Positions 12,271-24,588 of a stretch of DNA of 64,000 bases are shown one piece after another (the first letter of the stretch is position 1; each line of letters opens with the position of its first letter). Both the position numbers and the translations under genes were made by a program. The notes under the pieces were generated by a model that was not told where the DNA came from, made no database searches, and saw only the letters and a list, made by a program, of their open reading frames with translations. Origin of the DNA: Aphanomyces cochlioides. Its lineage: Eukaryota > Oomycota > Saprolegniomycetes > Saprolegniales > Verrucalvaceae. The DNA lies in assembly GCA_019828595.1 (NCBI GenBank), contig JAHQRK010000005.1, forward strand, positions 496,001 to 560,000, read 5' to 3'.

Positions 12271-12812
12271 AAGGAATCAACTCACAAACGCGAGTTTGTC
12301 GTTGATGTAATTCTTCAATACTGGTCAGCCAATTGCAATTGATCAGCGCCCTTCCCATCGCACTAGCGTTTGGCGGTCCGTTATGCGATGAAGATAATTG
12401 TACAATTTCGTCAAAAATTAGATCAATATCTCGTTGTTTGGACAAAGAGCTTGAGAAGAAAAATCTCCTAGACTCAGCATGGGCACGCCAAGGGAGTCGC
12501 AAGAAGGCATACCCGTGTTTCGTCTTGAGTTCAAATCCTCGTGATTGTTTTCGCGACACCAAAACAGCGTTTCAGAGTCACGACCCCAAGTTTGAACCTT
12601 AGAGATAGAATCCGTCGTGTAAGCATTATACTGTCCTGCGTTGTAAGAGACCAGACCTGTCGACTGAATGTCGGCACTGACCAAAAACTTTTTCAGGGAC
12701 GGCAGTACCACAGCTGATGCTGGTCGGTCGGCTCGGTCATAGTACTTAGCAATTTAGGTGCACATACGTATATACGACCTTGCACACTCAAAAAGGACAA
12801 AGTCGTACTCCC

Positions 12813-14026
12813 ATGATGTCATATGCAGACAGAAGGCGCGAAGCTGCAAGGGAGGGGATGGCCAAGCTCCGTGAAGCGAGAAAGAAGGAAATCGAGGCTT
12901 TGACATCGCAGATAAAAAACCTCCAAGTAGCTCTCGAGCATCTCAAAGCGCACCCTGAAGAGCAACACCAAGCAATCAGGCCGTTTGCGTACGCTCATCA
13001 AGTTCTTGACAGACACGTTCATGCCCAAAGAGCTCAGGATTTAGCTCGGAAACGATTTACCCACACGTTCAGATCGTGGACGATACCTCAGCAGGTACTG
13101 ATATGACACTGTCGTCATTGATAGATAGTTAGCTCTATGAAGCCTATGTGGAACCTCGTGTATCGAATGACGCCGACAGTCGACGGAGTGCCTTTAACTG
13201 GCTCACACACCAGCAAAGCTTACAACATGTCCGTCGAGGCCGAGCGATGGAGGTCCAAACAGGAAAGCGTCGATGACTCGATCCAAGTGAAGTTACATCT
13301 TGGCCAGGAAGAGAATGGAACTTGTATTCGCGCAATTGATTACCATCTACAGTTTACAATCTTTGCCAATTTTGAAAACGTGGCCAAGACGTGGTGGTTT
13401 GATCTACTCGAAGCCTCACCGCTCGTTGTATCAATGGTATTGAGTCGGAAATTCGCATCAGACTTCTTGCTTTGCTTAGGTTCTAGAAGCTATCGGCGAG
13501 CACATCTTATATGTTAGCCAAGAGCATTCAAGTTTAAAGTACACGCGCTTGTGTCTGGCTGGCGTTGTCATGGACGAAGAGAAAGATCGCATTACGATCA
13601 CACAGACGGGGATTGTCTTGGACGATCGATTTCCATTCCAGGATGGAGAAAGCCGTTCGAATGGATTTCAATGGTGGTGGTGATGATGGTACGCGTGCAC
13701 GCAATGGCAATTTGACACTTGATCAGGGTAGTCTTTCAGCATGTGACGGACAACATGACACTCGTGCTTGGTCCCTTTTGAATTTTTGTCCCGTGAATGC
13801 CAAGGGTCCCCTGTCTCTGAGCGAAATGGCTCGGAATCTGCGCTGTTCTGTCCGTCCGAATGATTCTGAAGAGTCGATCCTCATGAAGATTCACACCGCG
13901 GTCGAAGGCGCGTTAGAAAACCTGCGAGATCAATTTCGGCATCGATGTGGTAGATTTAGATTGGAGCCTTCCACGATGGGCTCTCGCAACTTCTCCATGG
14001 AATCACTTCGCCATATACATATGTGA
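12813..14026 (+). pseudogene. Basic/START-like family pseudogene
   Basis: Exon 1 (12813-13093) encodes MMSYADRRREAAREGMAK and a coiled-coil stretch but lacks the QAHILKTERINLEL block. Exon 2 has a small insertion (near 13200) that shifts the frame ahead of KAYNMSVEAE, then stays open through NVAKTWWFDLLEASP. Exon 3 (about 13483-13672; LAGVVMDEEKDRITITQTG) is open. Exon 4 has lost one base near 13764, just before WSLLNFCPVNAKGPL, and is then open to 14026. Expression of a full protein would require correction of two frameshifts. Confidence 0.75.
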
Positions 14027-14922
14027 AGGAGAAAAATCCTGTGAAACTTGGGACATTTGGTAACCCTACAACCCTCAAGCCGCCCGACCCGTCGCGTCAA
14101 CCCGTTCATGTCACTCACGTTGAAGACTCCAGACGACCTGGCTTTCCCGGGAACTCCTGGGAAGCGTCGGAACGATCGGAACCAGGAAAGAACCACAACG
14201 TTACGAAGAGGCGAATTACAGCGGCATCCAAACCAGCCCAACTGACTCGCAAAACGGCAGCTAATAGCTACTGCCACCAATGATACAAGAAGCAACGACA
14301 GAGCCAGTCGACAACGAAGAGTGAGTAAGAGCAGTCACAAGTGTGAAGAACGACAAGGAGGGTGCACTCACGGTATCACGACGTGTAAAGAAACTAGATT
14401 AGCTGTCCATTAGGATTAAATCGAATAAGGAACTTCCTCTTTTCGGGTGTATGAGCCACTGAGTTCATCTGCTCTCTTGTTGTGAAGTATCAGCGTCAAG
14501 AAGATTGTTGGAGCGGCCGCGTGTATCGTCAGCGCCCGTGTCCTGTTGTTGGTTGACCGAGTTTCATTCGCGGCGACCTCCTGCTTTCAACCGGATTGTC
14601 CGAGTTTCATTAGCGGCGATCTTTGGTTTCCCCTGCCTTGCTGTCAACTACGACACACCTCTTGTCCAAGCTACAAGACCCCTCTGCCTCTGCCTCCTTT
14701 GTCTGCTCCGTGTCAACTGCGACTGTTGTCGGCGAAGAGTCAGCCCCCCATTTCACCCCCACTTCCACACCCTTGCAAAGTCCAGGAAGCCCCCGATGGT
14801 AACCGAACTCGGAGTCGAAAGCTCTACAAGTTACCAGTCACCTAGACATTCTTGTGCGGGCGTGCTTTCTTTGTGCGTCCACCTTCCCCACAAGTGGAGC
14901 GCCAGACCGGGTTTAGCCTTCA

Positions 14923-16279
14923 ATGAGTTCAAATACAATCAATGCTAAAGAACCACCACACATGGTAGAAGAACAAACGCCTCTTGACGAAACGCGCCAT
15001 CTTACGCCGGTTTCGCTTACGTGGTATACGCAGGAAGGCGAGATTCGGGGACCTCCGGGTCCTCCATTGTCTTCCTACCGGGGGATCCCATCCGTCCACC
15101 ACATGGATCGGGAACACCCTCAGAACACGGCACTACCTCAGGTGCCCAGACTGTGGTCACACAATCGATGCTTGAGTCCAAGCTTGATGCAAACAACGCC
15201 ACTCTGATCCGACAATTGATGTCAATGATGCGAAAGGCGGAGGACGCCAATCCTTCCCTTCCCGAAGATGACGGCGGCCCTTCGGATCTCGAGGACGAGC
15301 CTGCCCCGGTGGGTGTCGCGGAAGGTCGTACGAGAACACTCAGGCTCATGCCTGTCGAGCCCTTGACCATTTTCGATGGAGAGTTCAGTGATCGAGACAC
15401 TGCCGGCACATGGTTGCGGAAGTTCGAAGAGACCAGCTACGCCTGCCAATGGTCGGATGAAGAGACCCGACGACGATTTCGATTGTATACCACCAGGTAT
15501 GTACAAGAATGGGTTTCCCAGTTGGAGGGCCCTCAAAAGCGTACATGGAGACAATTGCGCCAAAGCTTCATGAAGGAATACGTCCAGAGCGCCATTGATC
15601 AAGAAGACTTGTACTACTGCATGTACCAAAAACCGCACGAAAAAGTGAGGGCCTACTTCGTCCGACTTAACGCTGCGGCTTTGCGAATCGGAGTGGACTA
15701 TCGGAAAAATCGGCGACATTTGGACCGACACATCGATCGCTTTGCACGAACATTATACGACCGATCTTTGGGCATGGCCATCAGCCGCCAGCACTTCCAG
15801 TCCATTGTTGACTTGGAAAGATTCGTTGATCGAATGCGTAAATCGGAAGAAATTGACGAATTCATGGGAAAAGTTACCCTCTGAACCGGCCAACTACGGC
15901 GACACCTATAAATTCTCAAGATCGAACCAAGGCGAAGAAAGAAAATGTCCAATTTATTGACACCCCCTACGATCGAGCGTCGATGTACGAATCACCACCG
16001 GCATCTCCTACGACGTCACGAGCTGAGATATTTGCCCTTGGGCGAAATTATGGGAATGCCAGGAAAATCAAGTGCAGCGAGTGCGGGAGAGAGCACTACT
16101 CAGTAGATGGTCAGTGTTGGGCGAACGTCTATTGCGTTCTATGCAACAAAATGGGCCATCCAGACTCGAACTGCTTCAAAGCTTGCCCAATTTGCGTTCC
16201 TCCCCACAACAAATACGAACGATGCGAAAAGGGAGAAGATCGCGGAACTCAAAACATTCCTGGAAGCGCATGGAATTGA
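14923..16279 (+). pseudogene. gag: Retrotransposon gag with two zinc knuckles (frameshifted)
   Basis: A probable start (MSSNTINAKE) at 14923 is in a different frame from the main gag stretch at 15021-15884, which contains the capsid-like segment (FDGEFSDRDTAGTWLRKFEE and WRQLRQSFMKEY). Another frame at 15983-16279 holds two CCHC-like knuckles (CSECGREHYSVDGQC and CVLCNKMGHPDSNC). At least two frame changes separate these parts. Confidence 0.75.
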
Positions 16280-16695
16280 AAACATGCCATCATTGGAATG
16301 TTTAAGCTTGTAAGTCCGGAGGCCCCGCTGCGCCTCGATTGTGCCGGACTGACTCAAGCACAAACCCACAGAATAAAAAGGAAAAAAGAAGAAAACCCCA
16401 AGAAAACCCAAGAAAAATCATCGACAAAAGTGACGGAAATCTCCAACGAGCAGGAAGAAATCATCAAGAAGAAAAAAGGAAAGCTCCAAGGGATCCCGTG
16501 TCACTCTGCATTTTGCATAGAGAACAAGAATCCAGTAATTTAGAATATATTGATCAACTCCGAGAAACCCATGATTTCAACTCACTTCGCCGCCAAGGAC
16601 AGCACAATCTTACCTTGGGGGTTTGATTACAAGAAGGCGAGACACTGGGATTTTTCTCGGAGCCAGAGAGAGGACAAAAAGGGAGTCACCAAGCT

Positions 16696-17914
16696 TTGCT
16701 CAATGAAAAAATCATGAATCATGACTCAATAATTCTGGCTGATACCGGAGCCGATCTGAGCGTACTACATTTGAGAGCAGTCGAATGGCTTGGATTACCC
16801 ATGGATATCCGACGGAAGACTCAAATAAATGGACTTGGATCAAATTCTGTTTTCACCCTGGGCGCCGTACCCGTCAAGATCACAATTGCAAATGGTCTAG
16901 TTTATTGCCTCGAGATCGATGTGTGCGACTTGGGTGATGTCAGTTTCAATGTAGTGCTGGGCATGGATTTCCTCTCTCGAGCTCATGTTACAGTCGATAC
17001 CGCTCGGCGTGAGATGTCGTTGCCAGACGAAGAATGTGTGGAATTGTTATATCGACCCACACACTACCAACGAGGAACCGTACATTACGTGGAAACAACG
17101 AAACCAACTTGGATCAACCCGGGGAATCCATTATTGTCCTCTTTGGAGGAGTTCCCCCCACATCGTAAGCGACTGTGAATATTGGGTGCACCGGGGGAAG
17201 AGATGGATCACCACCATGTTGAGCGGATCAAACAGACTCCCCGTGGCTGCCCAAGTCACCAACATTAGTTCTATGGGGGTGAGCCTATTGCCTCGTACGA
17301 TTCTGGGAGCCGTAGCTGCTAGGGGGGAACGTCCGATGAATCCCAAAATAATTCGCACAAATAGCAACCGATATCGTGATTGGGAAGACGAGGTCTATGA
17401 GGGAAGCTTCACTCGACGCTTCCTTTCTCGACAAGTGGCAAGCCATGAGCAATCGACCATTCCTCAGAAGAACGAGAGCCAACACATCCCCGGTTTTTTT
17501 ATGACCAAAGAAGGCGTAAAACCAACAACCGAGATGATCGACGCGAAAATTAGGCAAGAGAAGGAAAGGCTTACCTCTGCCTATTTTTCTATCTCACCGC
17601 CAGATCCTCCACAATTTGTCGAGGAAGGAATCGAAGACTCCGAGTTATCAGGGATCTTGCCAGAATTTCCTCGACCGCGTCAGGAAGCACAGCCTCCAGC
17701 CCCTAGCATCTTCCTTCTCAATACAGCGCCGGATATTGACGAAGAGGGTTTGGATCCCGAATTGCAAATTGGAGAGGGGATCGACATGACGACGAAAGAG
17801 ATGGAAAATCAATTGGCCATGATCCCCGAAATTATTTCACATGCGGCACCCGTAGACATCGAGAAACTGGATTTCGGAGAACCTGATCAACCCAAAGAGA
17901 GCGGGACAAGATGA
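16696..17914 (+). pseudogene. Retroelement aspartic protease and linker
   Basis: Frame 16696-17178 carries the retroviral-type protease motif ADTGADLSVLH and the downstream VVLGMDFL flap/second motif expected in Ty3/gypsy proteases. The polyprotein continues in another frame (to 17914) with an acidic, proline-rich linker that leads into the reverse transcriptase at 17911. Confidence 0.75.
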
Positions 17915-18456
17915 AAAGGGTGTTGATGAAATACACGAAATTCTTCATCCACTCTGGCAATGGTCTGCCGCCTGCCGCCAGAGGAGCGGTGTGTGATATT
18001 GATGTCGGCAATACCCGTCCAATTGCCCAACGAGCTCGCCGAGTTCGTCCGGAACATTTGAAACAATTATTTGACCTTTTGAAAGGATTGTTGGATTATG
18101 GCTTGATCATTTTCTCCAAATCACCCTGGGCTTCTCCGATTGTAATAGTGCTAAAGAAGGGTGGATCCAACATTCGCCTTTGTGTTGATTATAGGGCGAT
18201 AAATGGACTACAGGAATTACTGCTTTCTCCGATGCCCACCCTTAATACCATGCTACCAAATTTTAATGCAATTCAATGGTTCCTCTCGTTGGACAATGCT
18301 AGTGGTTTTTGGGTCGTCAGAGCAACGAAAAGAGCAAGATTAATTGTCTCCATCGTTTGCCGCTCCAACTTGATGGCATTTCGCCGTCTCGAAATCAATG
18401 CCATGTCAGGAGTCCTGACATGGTGTTATCCCTCACTTGGCCCAATGCAAATTTAA
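17911..18456 (+). pseudogene. Truncated reverse transcriptase
   Basis: N-terminal half of a Ty3/gypsy reverse transcriptase. It contains SPWASPIVIVLKKGG, RLCVDYRAING and the first catalytic-aspartate region (LSLDNASGFW). Similarity breaks down after about 18390 and the YxDD motif is absent, so the domain is catalytically dead. Confidence 0.8.
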
Positions 18457-19091
18457 ACATTAGACCAGCAAGAAAAGTCATCTGAAAAGTGGACTCTAGC
18501 GGCATATCACTGATCGGTCACGTTAGGAAGATCTGCTAATAAAACAGTGTCGAGGGGGCTTTTCAGGGGTGCTCTTGTTGAGCTCTCCTCGGTCGTTGAG
18601 AACATGAACCACCCAAGAGGTTCGTTGGAGACGACGCAAGACAATAGAGCTCATATTCAACTATCAGATTGATCACTTGCAAATTCAATGCACAATATGA
18701 CTGGTAAGAACACAACAGACATAAGCAAACGCTTGATGCTGTTGTTCACGATGTGGTAATTCAGTGCTTACGAAAGGTTTTCTACCTGTGCTGTCAAAAC
18801 CTTGACTTACTTTTTCGAGTCTGAGCCTCGTTCAAACGATGAGATCATGAAAGTCTTTCTTTTCGTCTCTGATACTGTCCCAGATCTCAATAGTAGTGTC
18901 CATGTTGATAAGTAGCTCAAATTCGATGTGGTCATTTCAACGAGTTGCTTAATGGAATGCTCACTATTTTCATGGCATAAGTGTTTGTATGTAGATATTT
19001 CCCCTTTCATATCAATGGGCTGTAATGGGATGTAGATAAATTTATTTCCCCTTTCATATCAATGGGCTGCACACCGTCGAATTGATGCGAC
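18457..19091. other. Spacer with short direct repeat
   Basis: No gene recognised. A 25-nt sequence beginning TTTCCCCTTTCATATC is present twice (near 18998 and 19044), a tandem duplication of about 46 bp. Confidence 0.6.
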
Positions 19092-20468
19092 TCAATGAAT
19101 CAATGGAAAGTCACGTGAGCCTAATGTGATGGGCTCCAATTTGAATCGGCTGCAACGTCGAAGAAATTGATCTCGCAAATTCATCAACACGAGCTCACAA
19201 CCACTCTAGATTTTCGCAAGGATTGATTCTTCAGATTCATTTTCCTTCAAAGAGATACGCATGTTTAGAGCGGTTTCTTCCACTGACAATGGGTCATTTG
19301 CATTCACAGGACAGTGGTTCAAAGTTGACCAACGCACAATGGTCAGGCGGTCGGTCACGTGTTGAAAGATCACCCTGCAGATTTATAGTAGTGGTATAAC
19401 AAAGATGAGCTTACCATTGAGTTCCATCTGCACGGCTCTCGCCTTCTGTGAATGGAAAGCGTTCATCAAATGCAATTCCCGTTTGGGTAATCGTAATGCG
19501 ATCTTTGGCTTCATCCAGAAACACTCCAGCCACCATCAGTCGTTTATACTGCATACCGGCAAGTTCTTGCTTGACGTAGATGATGTTTTCGCCAAATTTC
19601 TCCACAATCTAGACAAATGAAGCTGCTGGCTTGGATGAAACACTTACAGTCGAGTGAAGAAGTGGCGTGGATTCGATTATACCAAACCACCACGTCTTGG
19701 CCACGTTTTCAAAATTAGCATCGACCGTAAATTGGACATGACCTTCGAGCGCAGATATTCCGTCTTCATCCAAGTGGATCTTCACGTCGACAAAATCTTG
19801 TACTTCCTCCTCAAGGGTCTCTCGGGGTGGAAACTCCTCTTGGGACAAGCTGTATGCTCGACTCGTCATGTGAAGACATCCACTTCTTCTGCCATTGTCA
19901 TCAGGCAATAGAATTGTCTCCATCGGCGAAGGTCGACCCTTTAGACTCTTTTGAAGATGATGCTATCGAGAGACGCATGTACCTTTTGGGGGGCCTGGGA
20001 TTCTAGCCAGTCTTGGAGAAAGATTTTCAATTGTATTCGGCCTTCTAATCTTGTCATTAGCTCCAAGTTGATTCGTTCCGTCTTCAAGATGTGTGCACTT
20101 GCAGCTCGGACAACCACTCGATAGGGGTCAATTCTCTTCTTTTGTGCTTCTTTTGCCTTGAAATACGCCACAAACATGTCCAAGTCTTTAACGCGGTCGT
20201 AATAGGATTGAGTGAGTTGTTTCTTTGACTCTCGCGACTCTCGCTGACGAATTGCAGCGATGCTCATAGACAGAGTGACCTCGGTCGTTGTGGCTTCGTT
20301 CGTACCGTGATTGCCTTCGTGCTTGTCTTCTTCACTCACATCGTCATCCTCTTCTTCCATATTGGTGTCGTCCAAAAAGTCAATGCCATTCAACATTGTT
20401 GCTTCGAAAGCATTGTCGCTGCCTTCAGCCAAGGGCTCAGAATTGCCCTTCTCGTTGCTTTTTGGCAT
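19092..20468 (-). CDS. Basic/START-like family gene with premature stop in last exon
   Basis: Minus-strand exons at 20468-19983, 19947-19648, 19608-19415 and 19374-19092, with introns of 35, 39 and 40 nt. Exons 1-3 are completely open: the acidic N-terminus contains GIDFLDDTNMEEE, then a basic/coiled-coil region and the START-like blocks NVAKTWWFGI and VAGVFLDEAKDRITITQTG. In exon 4 a TAG at 19208-19206 replaces the usual CAA/CAG codon and removes about the last 38 residues, which are otherwise still readable down to TGA at 19092. Product would be about 365 aa if the stop is real. An upstream ATG at 20708 is in frame, but that leader is not frame-conserved in other copies. Confidence 0.7.
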
Positions 20469-21354
20469 GGGAGTCAGTTGTAAAATAAACGTCGCGAACT
20501 TGACGCGATGAACAAAAAAGCTTTGCAATCCGAGCACCGCTTTTGCATCTCTTGCTGGAAGGATGGCATCTTCACCATCGTCAGTGGCTGGACGCAGCCA
20601 CCTCACCACATACAGGCGCATTCGACGGAGTTCATCCATTATGAACCAAGACATGCGATAAACAGAGTGATAGCTTTCACCCCCAGGGACATAGAAAGTT
20701 TCGGCCATGGTGTTTTACACTTAACGGTTCATGCACTTGATAAATATGACGATCTATCTTCAGCCATCGAGTCGACTGCATTGCTCTCTGCACAGCAACA
20801 CATTGCTGAATACAATTCATCGTGCATCAGATTCGAGAAAGATGGTCTCATTAAAGTTCAAACTTGCAGTTTGTTGATCCTACTGGTTTGAAGTACCAGA
20901 GTCGGTTGAGGACGATCGCAAGAGAATTGCACTGTGTGACCATGTTTTTGAAATAGTCTGAAGAAACAATATAAACTTTATTCTCCATCTAGACCATTCA
21001 GACGTCTCGTCAATTGAAAATTACGAGTGCTCCTGACTCTTGCAAGGATATTTTTACCACTTTGCCCAATGCGCCTTTTTTGGAGCAGCACACATTTAAA
21101 ATGATGATGGATGCTGTTGTGAATATTTTGGAAGCAACGTGTTTGTTCAGAGACCGACATGGAAAAAGAGTCCAAGCCACATGCACGAAGTAGACAATCA
21201 GGCAACGTATCTGCAGAAAATGCATCGTGCAATGACTAAAATCAATTAGAGAAATGTAGTCAAGAGATGCTGTCGTACACAAAAAAACACAAGTATACAT
21301 TCAATGGCAAATGCAAATGATCAATTTAATGGAAAGGGCCTTGAGTTTCCTCAC

Positions 21355-22787
21355 CTAAGCACTTAGATCGACATTGAAATCGCTAAGTGATTCAATGGGG
21401 AGATCTCGCGAGCCCATGGTGGAGGGCTCCAATTTAAACCTGCTGCAGCGTGTAATAAATTGGGGTTTCAAGCCCATCACCGCACGCTCGATTGTACTTT
21501 GAATTTTCGCAAGGAGAGTTTCTTCCGAGTCGTTAACGCGCACATCGCATCGCATTTCCTCGGCCATTCTAAACAATGACAGCGGACCATGGGCACTGAC
21601 AGGACAATAGCTCAAAATGGACCAACGAACAATTGTCAGGCGATCTGTCACATGCTAGAAGACGACCGTAACACTGGTCACGAATTACATCAATCAGTTC
21701 AGCTCACCATTGAATTCCATTCGAGCGAGTCTCGCCTTCCCGGAATGGAAAACGCTCGTCTAGAGAAATTCCCGTTTGAGTAATCGTAATGCGGTCGGTC
21801 ATTCTCGTCATCCAGAAACACGCCAGCCACCAATAATCGCTTGTACTTCAATCGCTCATGCTCTTGCTTGACATACATGATATGATCGCCAAATTTCTCT
21901 ACAACCTAGCAATAAGACAAATATTTGCCACAAGCAAGTTGGTGGACAGCATATCGTCGATCGAAGTATCGGGGTGGATTCAATTAAGTCAAACCACCAT
22001 GTCTTGGTGACATTTTCAAAATTGGCGTCAATTGTAAATTGTAGCTGGCATTCAAAAGCATCGATGCAAGTTCCTTGTTTGTCTTCTCCCAGGTGCAGTT
22101 TCACATGGATGTTGTCGTCTACCTCTTCTTCAACGGTCTTTCTGCGTGGGTATTTCTGCCGGGACAAGGTGAGAGCTCGGTTCGTCATGTAAAGACACCC
22201 GTTTCTTCTGCTCTTGTCGTCTGGCAACAGGATGGTTTCCATCGGGGATGGTCTATTCTGCAAACTCTGGTGAAGATAAAGGTTGTCGCAAGTCAACATA
22301 CCCGTTGAGGAATCTTCGACGCAGCCCAGTCCTCAAGGAAAGATCTCAATTGTCTCCGGCCTGTTATTTTTTTCTTGAGATTCGAGTTGATTCGCATAGT
22401 CTTATGGATATGAGCTTGGGCAGCGAGGATCACTGCTCTATATTCGTCAATTCGCTTCTCTCTTTCATATTTCTCTTTGACAAACTTCAAATGGCGTTCC
22501 AAATCTTCAATCCGTTCGTAAAAGGATCGGTTGAGTTGTTTTTTCGTGTCCCGCGACAGACGTTGACGTAGCGCGGCGGTGCTCACATTTGCAGTGGCTT
22601 GAGTTGTCGTGTCTTTGTTCTCATCTTGATTGCCTTCCAACGCGGTGTCCTCGTCCAAATTTTCAAGGTCTTCCACCATGTTGGCATCGTTTATGCCCTC
22701 AATGTCATCCAAGAAAGAGGCGTCGTACATATCCTCAATCGTTTCCGACAGAGCGGTGGCATTCAAATTCTCATGGCTTTCAGACAT
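21355..22787 (-). pseudogene. Basic/START-like family gene with splice-site and frameshift lesions
   Basis: Exon 1 (22787-22302, 162 codons, the same length as the 20.5 kb copy) and exon 2 (22266 to 21955) are open and separated by a 35-nt intron. The donor of intron 2 reads AT instead of GT (21954-21953). Exon 3 carries a 4-base duplication near 21791-21800 that shifts the frame in the DRITITQTG block. Exon 4 is open to TAG at 21357-21355 (TDRLTIVRWSILSYCPVS). Because the splice donor and exon 3 are both damaged, a full-length product is unlikely. Confidence 0.75.
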
Positions 22788-23233
22788 TGGAGTCAGTTGC
22801 AAAATAAGCTTGGAGCACTTGTCGCAACAGTTAAAGGCACTGCAATCCGAGCACAAGTTTTCCATCTCTTGGTACAGGAATGGATCTCAGTATAGTCGTC
22901 AGTGGTTAGACCCATAAACAATTCCATACAGGCGCATTCTTCTCTTGAACATTGAGTCTTATCATTTGGATTGAGCGGCAGTTTGCCCTTAAAAAGCTGT
23001 CGTGCTTTGGCCATCAAGACATGAATATAATCGACGCGAGGTAGGCTTGCAATTAGTTGACAATTCGCTTGACCACTCGCCTTTTTCTTGGCCATTGTAG
23101 TGTACACCCATTTGGAATCTACGCTACACGTACAACTGCGTCGTGGTACCAGTGTCTTAAGGTTCAAATTGAAGTCATTGGATGTCTGGCTCTGAAACAG
23201 AGCACCGCACGAGAGAGGATTGTCTTTCCACAC
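22788..23233 (-). promoter_or_regulatory. Conserved leader upstream of family gene
   Basis: The 75-150 bp just ahead of the ATG align with the leaders at 290-470 (minus), 10200-10372 (plus) and 20469-20620 (minus), including a shared block of the type CAAGAGATGG. The spacing from that block to the ATG differs between copies by amounts that are not multiples of three, so this is best read as transcribed but untranslated leader. A 146-codon open frame runs across it here, but I see no family similarity for its distal part. Confidence 0.4.
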
Positions 23234-23426
23234 AAGCTAGTATAGCGTTGAGATCCCAACAGCCCGTGCATGCCTTCCTTTGAGCTGACCAAAGCTGATT
23301 CTCGACATTCATTTCTAGTAATGTATTGCATTTATATATATGCATTTTTGAGGATGGCTAAGATCTCTAGCGAACAAAACCAAATGTTGTCAATCGAATC
23401 TTGCCGTACATTTCTCATCGCAATGC

Positions 23427-23816
23427 TCAAATGACGGTGGCACGCAGTCTTTGCACAGCCACCGAACCATTCCACTTGAAATTCACTATATCCTTGCATT
23501 TCAACGACTTGATATTGCATATCAGTTGCAAGCTCGGAACAGAAGATCTCGGGAAATATGGCTCCAGTTTAAGCCTCTCACACGTTTTGCGAAAGGCATC
23601 TCGAATCGAAGCCATGACTTGAGCAGATGACGCGCAAATTTTCTCGACGAGTTGATCGTCAGAGTCTGTATCGATCATGGTGCAATTTAGCTGCCGAGCA
23701 ACTTGCTTCAACGACAGTCGGCCATTTGCACTCACAGGACAGAAATTCAGAAGTGACCAACGCACAATCGTAATAAAATCCGTCATGTGCTCAAAGATGA
23801 TCCTACAAGGAATCAC
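23427..23816 (-). pseudogene. Orphan divergent exon 4 of the START-like family
   Basis: One open stretch recognisable by MTDFITIVRWSLLNFCPVSA and RDAFRKTCERLKLEP. An acceptor-like sequence (TTGTAG) stands just upstream near 23808, but exons 1-3 are not found to the right. More divergent than the other copies and with a longer C-terminal tail. Either a remnant or the last exon of a gene whose other exons I cannot recognise. Confidence 0.5.
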
Positions 23817-24588
23817 TGAGCCTCTTATCGATCAAGCTCAGTCAGCGAAAGCCGCTACGTCGTTGAGTAGCATCTAGAGGCACTTAATTTTCCACCCGAG
23901 GTTCTCAAAGCCACAATCCTGTCATCACAGAAAAGATTTTCATGATTGAATACCTCTCGAGGAATAGTCGGCTGATCACCAAGCATGTCAATGAGTCTGT
24001 GCTGCTACAAAATCCGCAGGGCATTCGTGCGTCGGATCTGTGCATTCTGCGCATGTCATGGTTGTGTATTGTTCGTTCCAACTCACGAATTGTTCAATTG
24101 ACGACAGTTTGACACTAGGTGACACAACAATGACAAAAAGAAAGATGAGGTTTTGGAAGCCGTCCACTGTAGACAGGCTTGTGCCTCGGAGAGTACAGTA
24201 GTTGACAAAGGCGTTGACAGGACATGTCCAAATTCAACAACTGAGCATGTTAGGAATACACATAATATTTGCAGCTTTCAACGTGATGATCGAGAAAGGC
24301 CGCGAGTGGCCGCTCCTAAAACCATCATGGGACTCACGATTAAGGTCCACAGTTGGAAGGTAAACGCGTTCTTTGACGAAAGGGGTCGAGAGACGCTGGA
24401 ATTGTGTCACTGGAGCTTGCATGCTCGCCTCGGTTGTCTGTCAAGCAGTGAAGATATGGGAGTCGATAGCAACGATTTAGAGACATTTCTTATGTGTGAA
24501 AATGCGGTTACATTGAAACGCCTGAAGCTGGTAGAACAGTTTCGCAGCAACCAAAGAGCCACGTTTCACCGACGTTGCAAGGAAAGCG

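Larger units (their letters stand above)
14027..18456 (+). mobile_element. Degraded Ty3/gypsy-type LTR retrotransposon
   Basis: Gag, zinc-knuckle, aspartic protease and reverse transcriptase pieces lie in the Ty3/gypsy order on the plus strand, broken by stops and frame changes. The element begins somewhere after 14026; a TGTGAAACTTGGG stretch right there could be an LTR start, but I could not find a second LTR. It ends abruptly inside the reverse transcriptase near 18456, so RNase H and integrase are missing. It is inserted in the middle of the START-like gene cluster. Confidence 0.75.

Noticed and set aside
12520..12550. GAGTTCAAATCCTC resembling a tRNA T-loop
   Set aside because: No matching acceptor, D or anticodon arms nearby; chance similarity.
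20469..20708. ATG at 20708 in frame with the 20.5 kb family gene
   Set aside because: Frame is not conserved with leaders of sibling copies; the ATG at 20468 is common to all.
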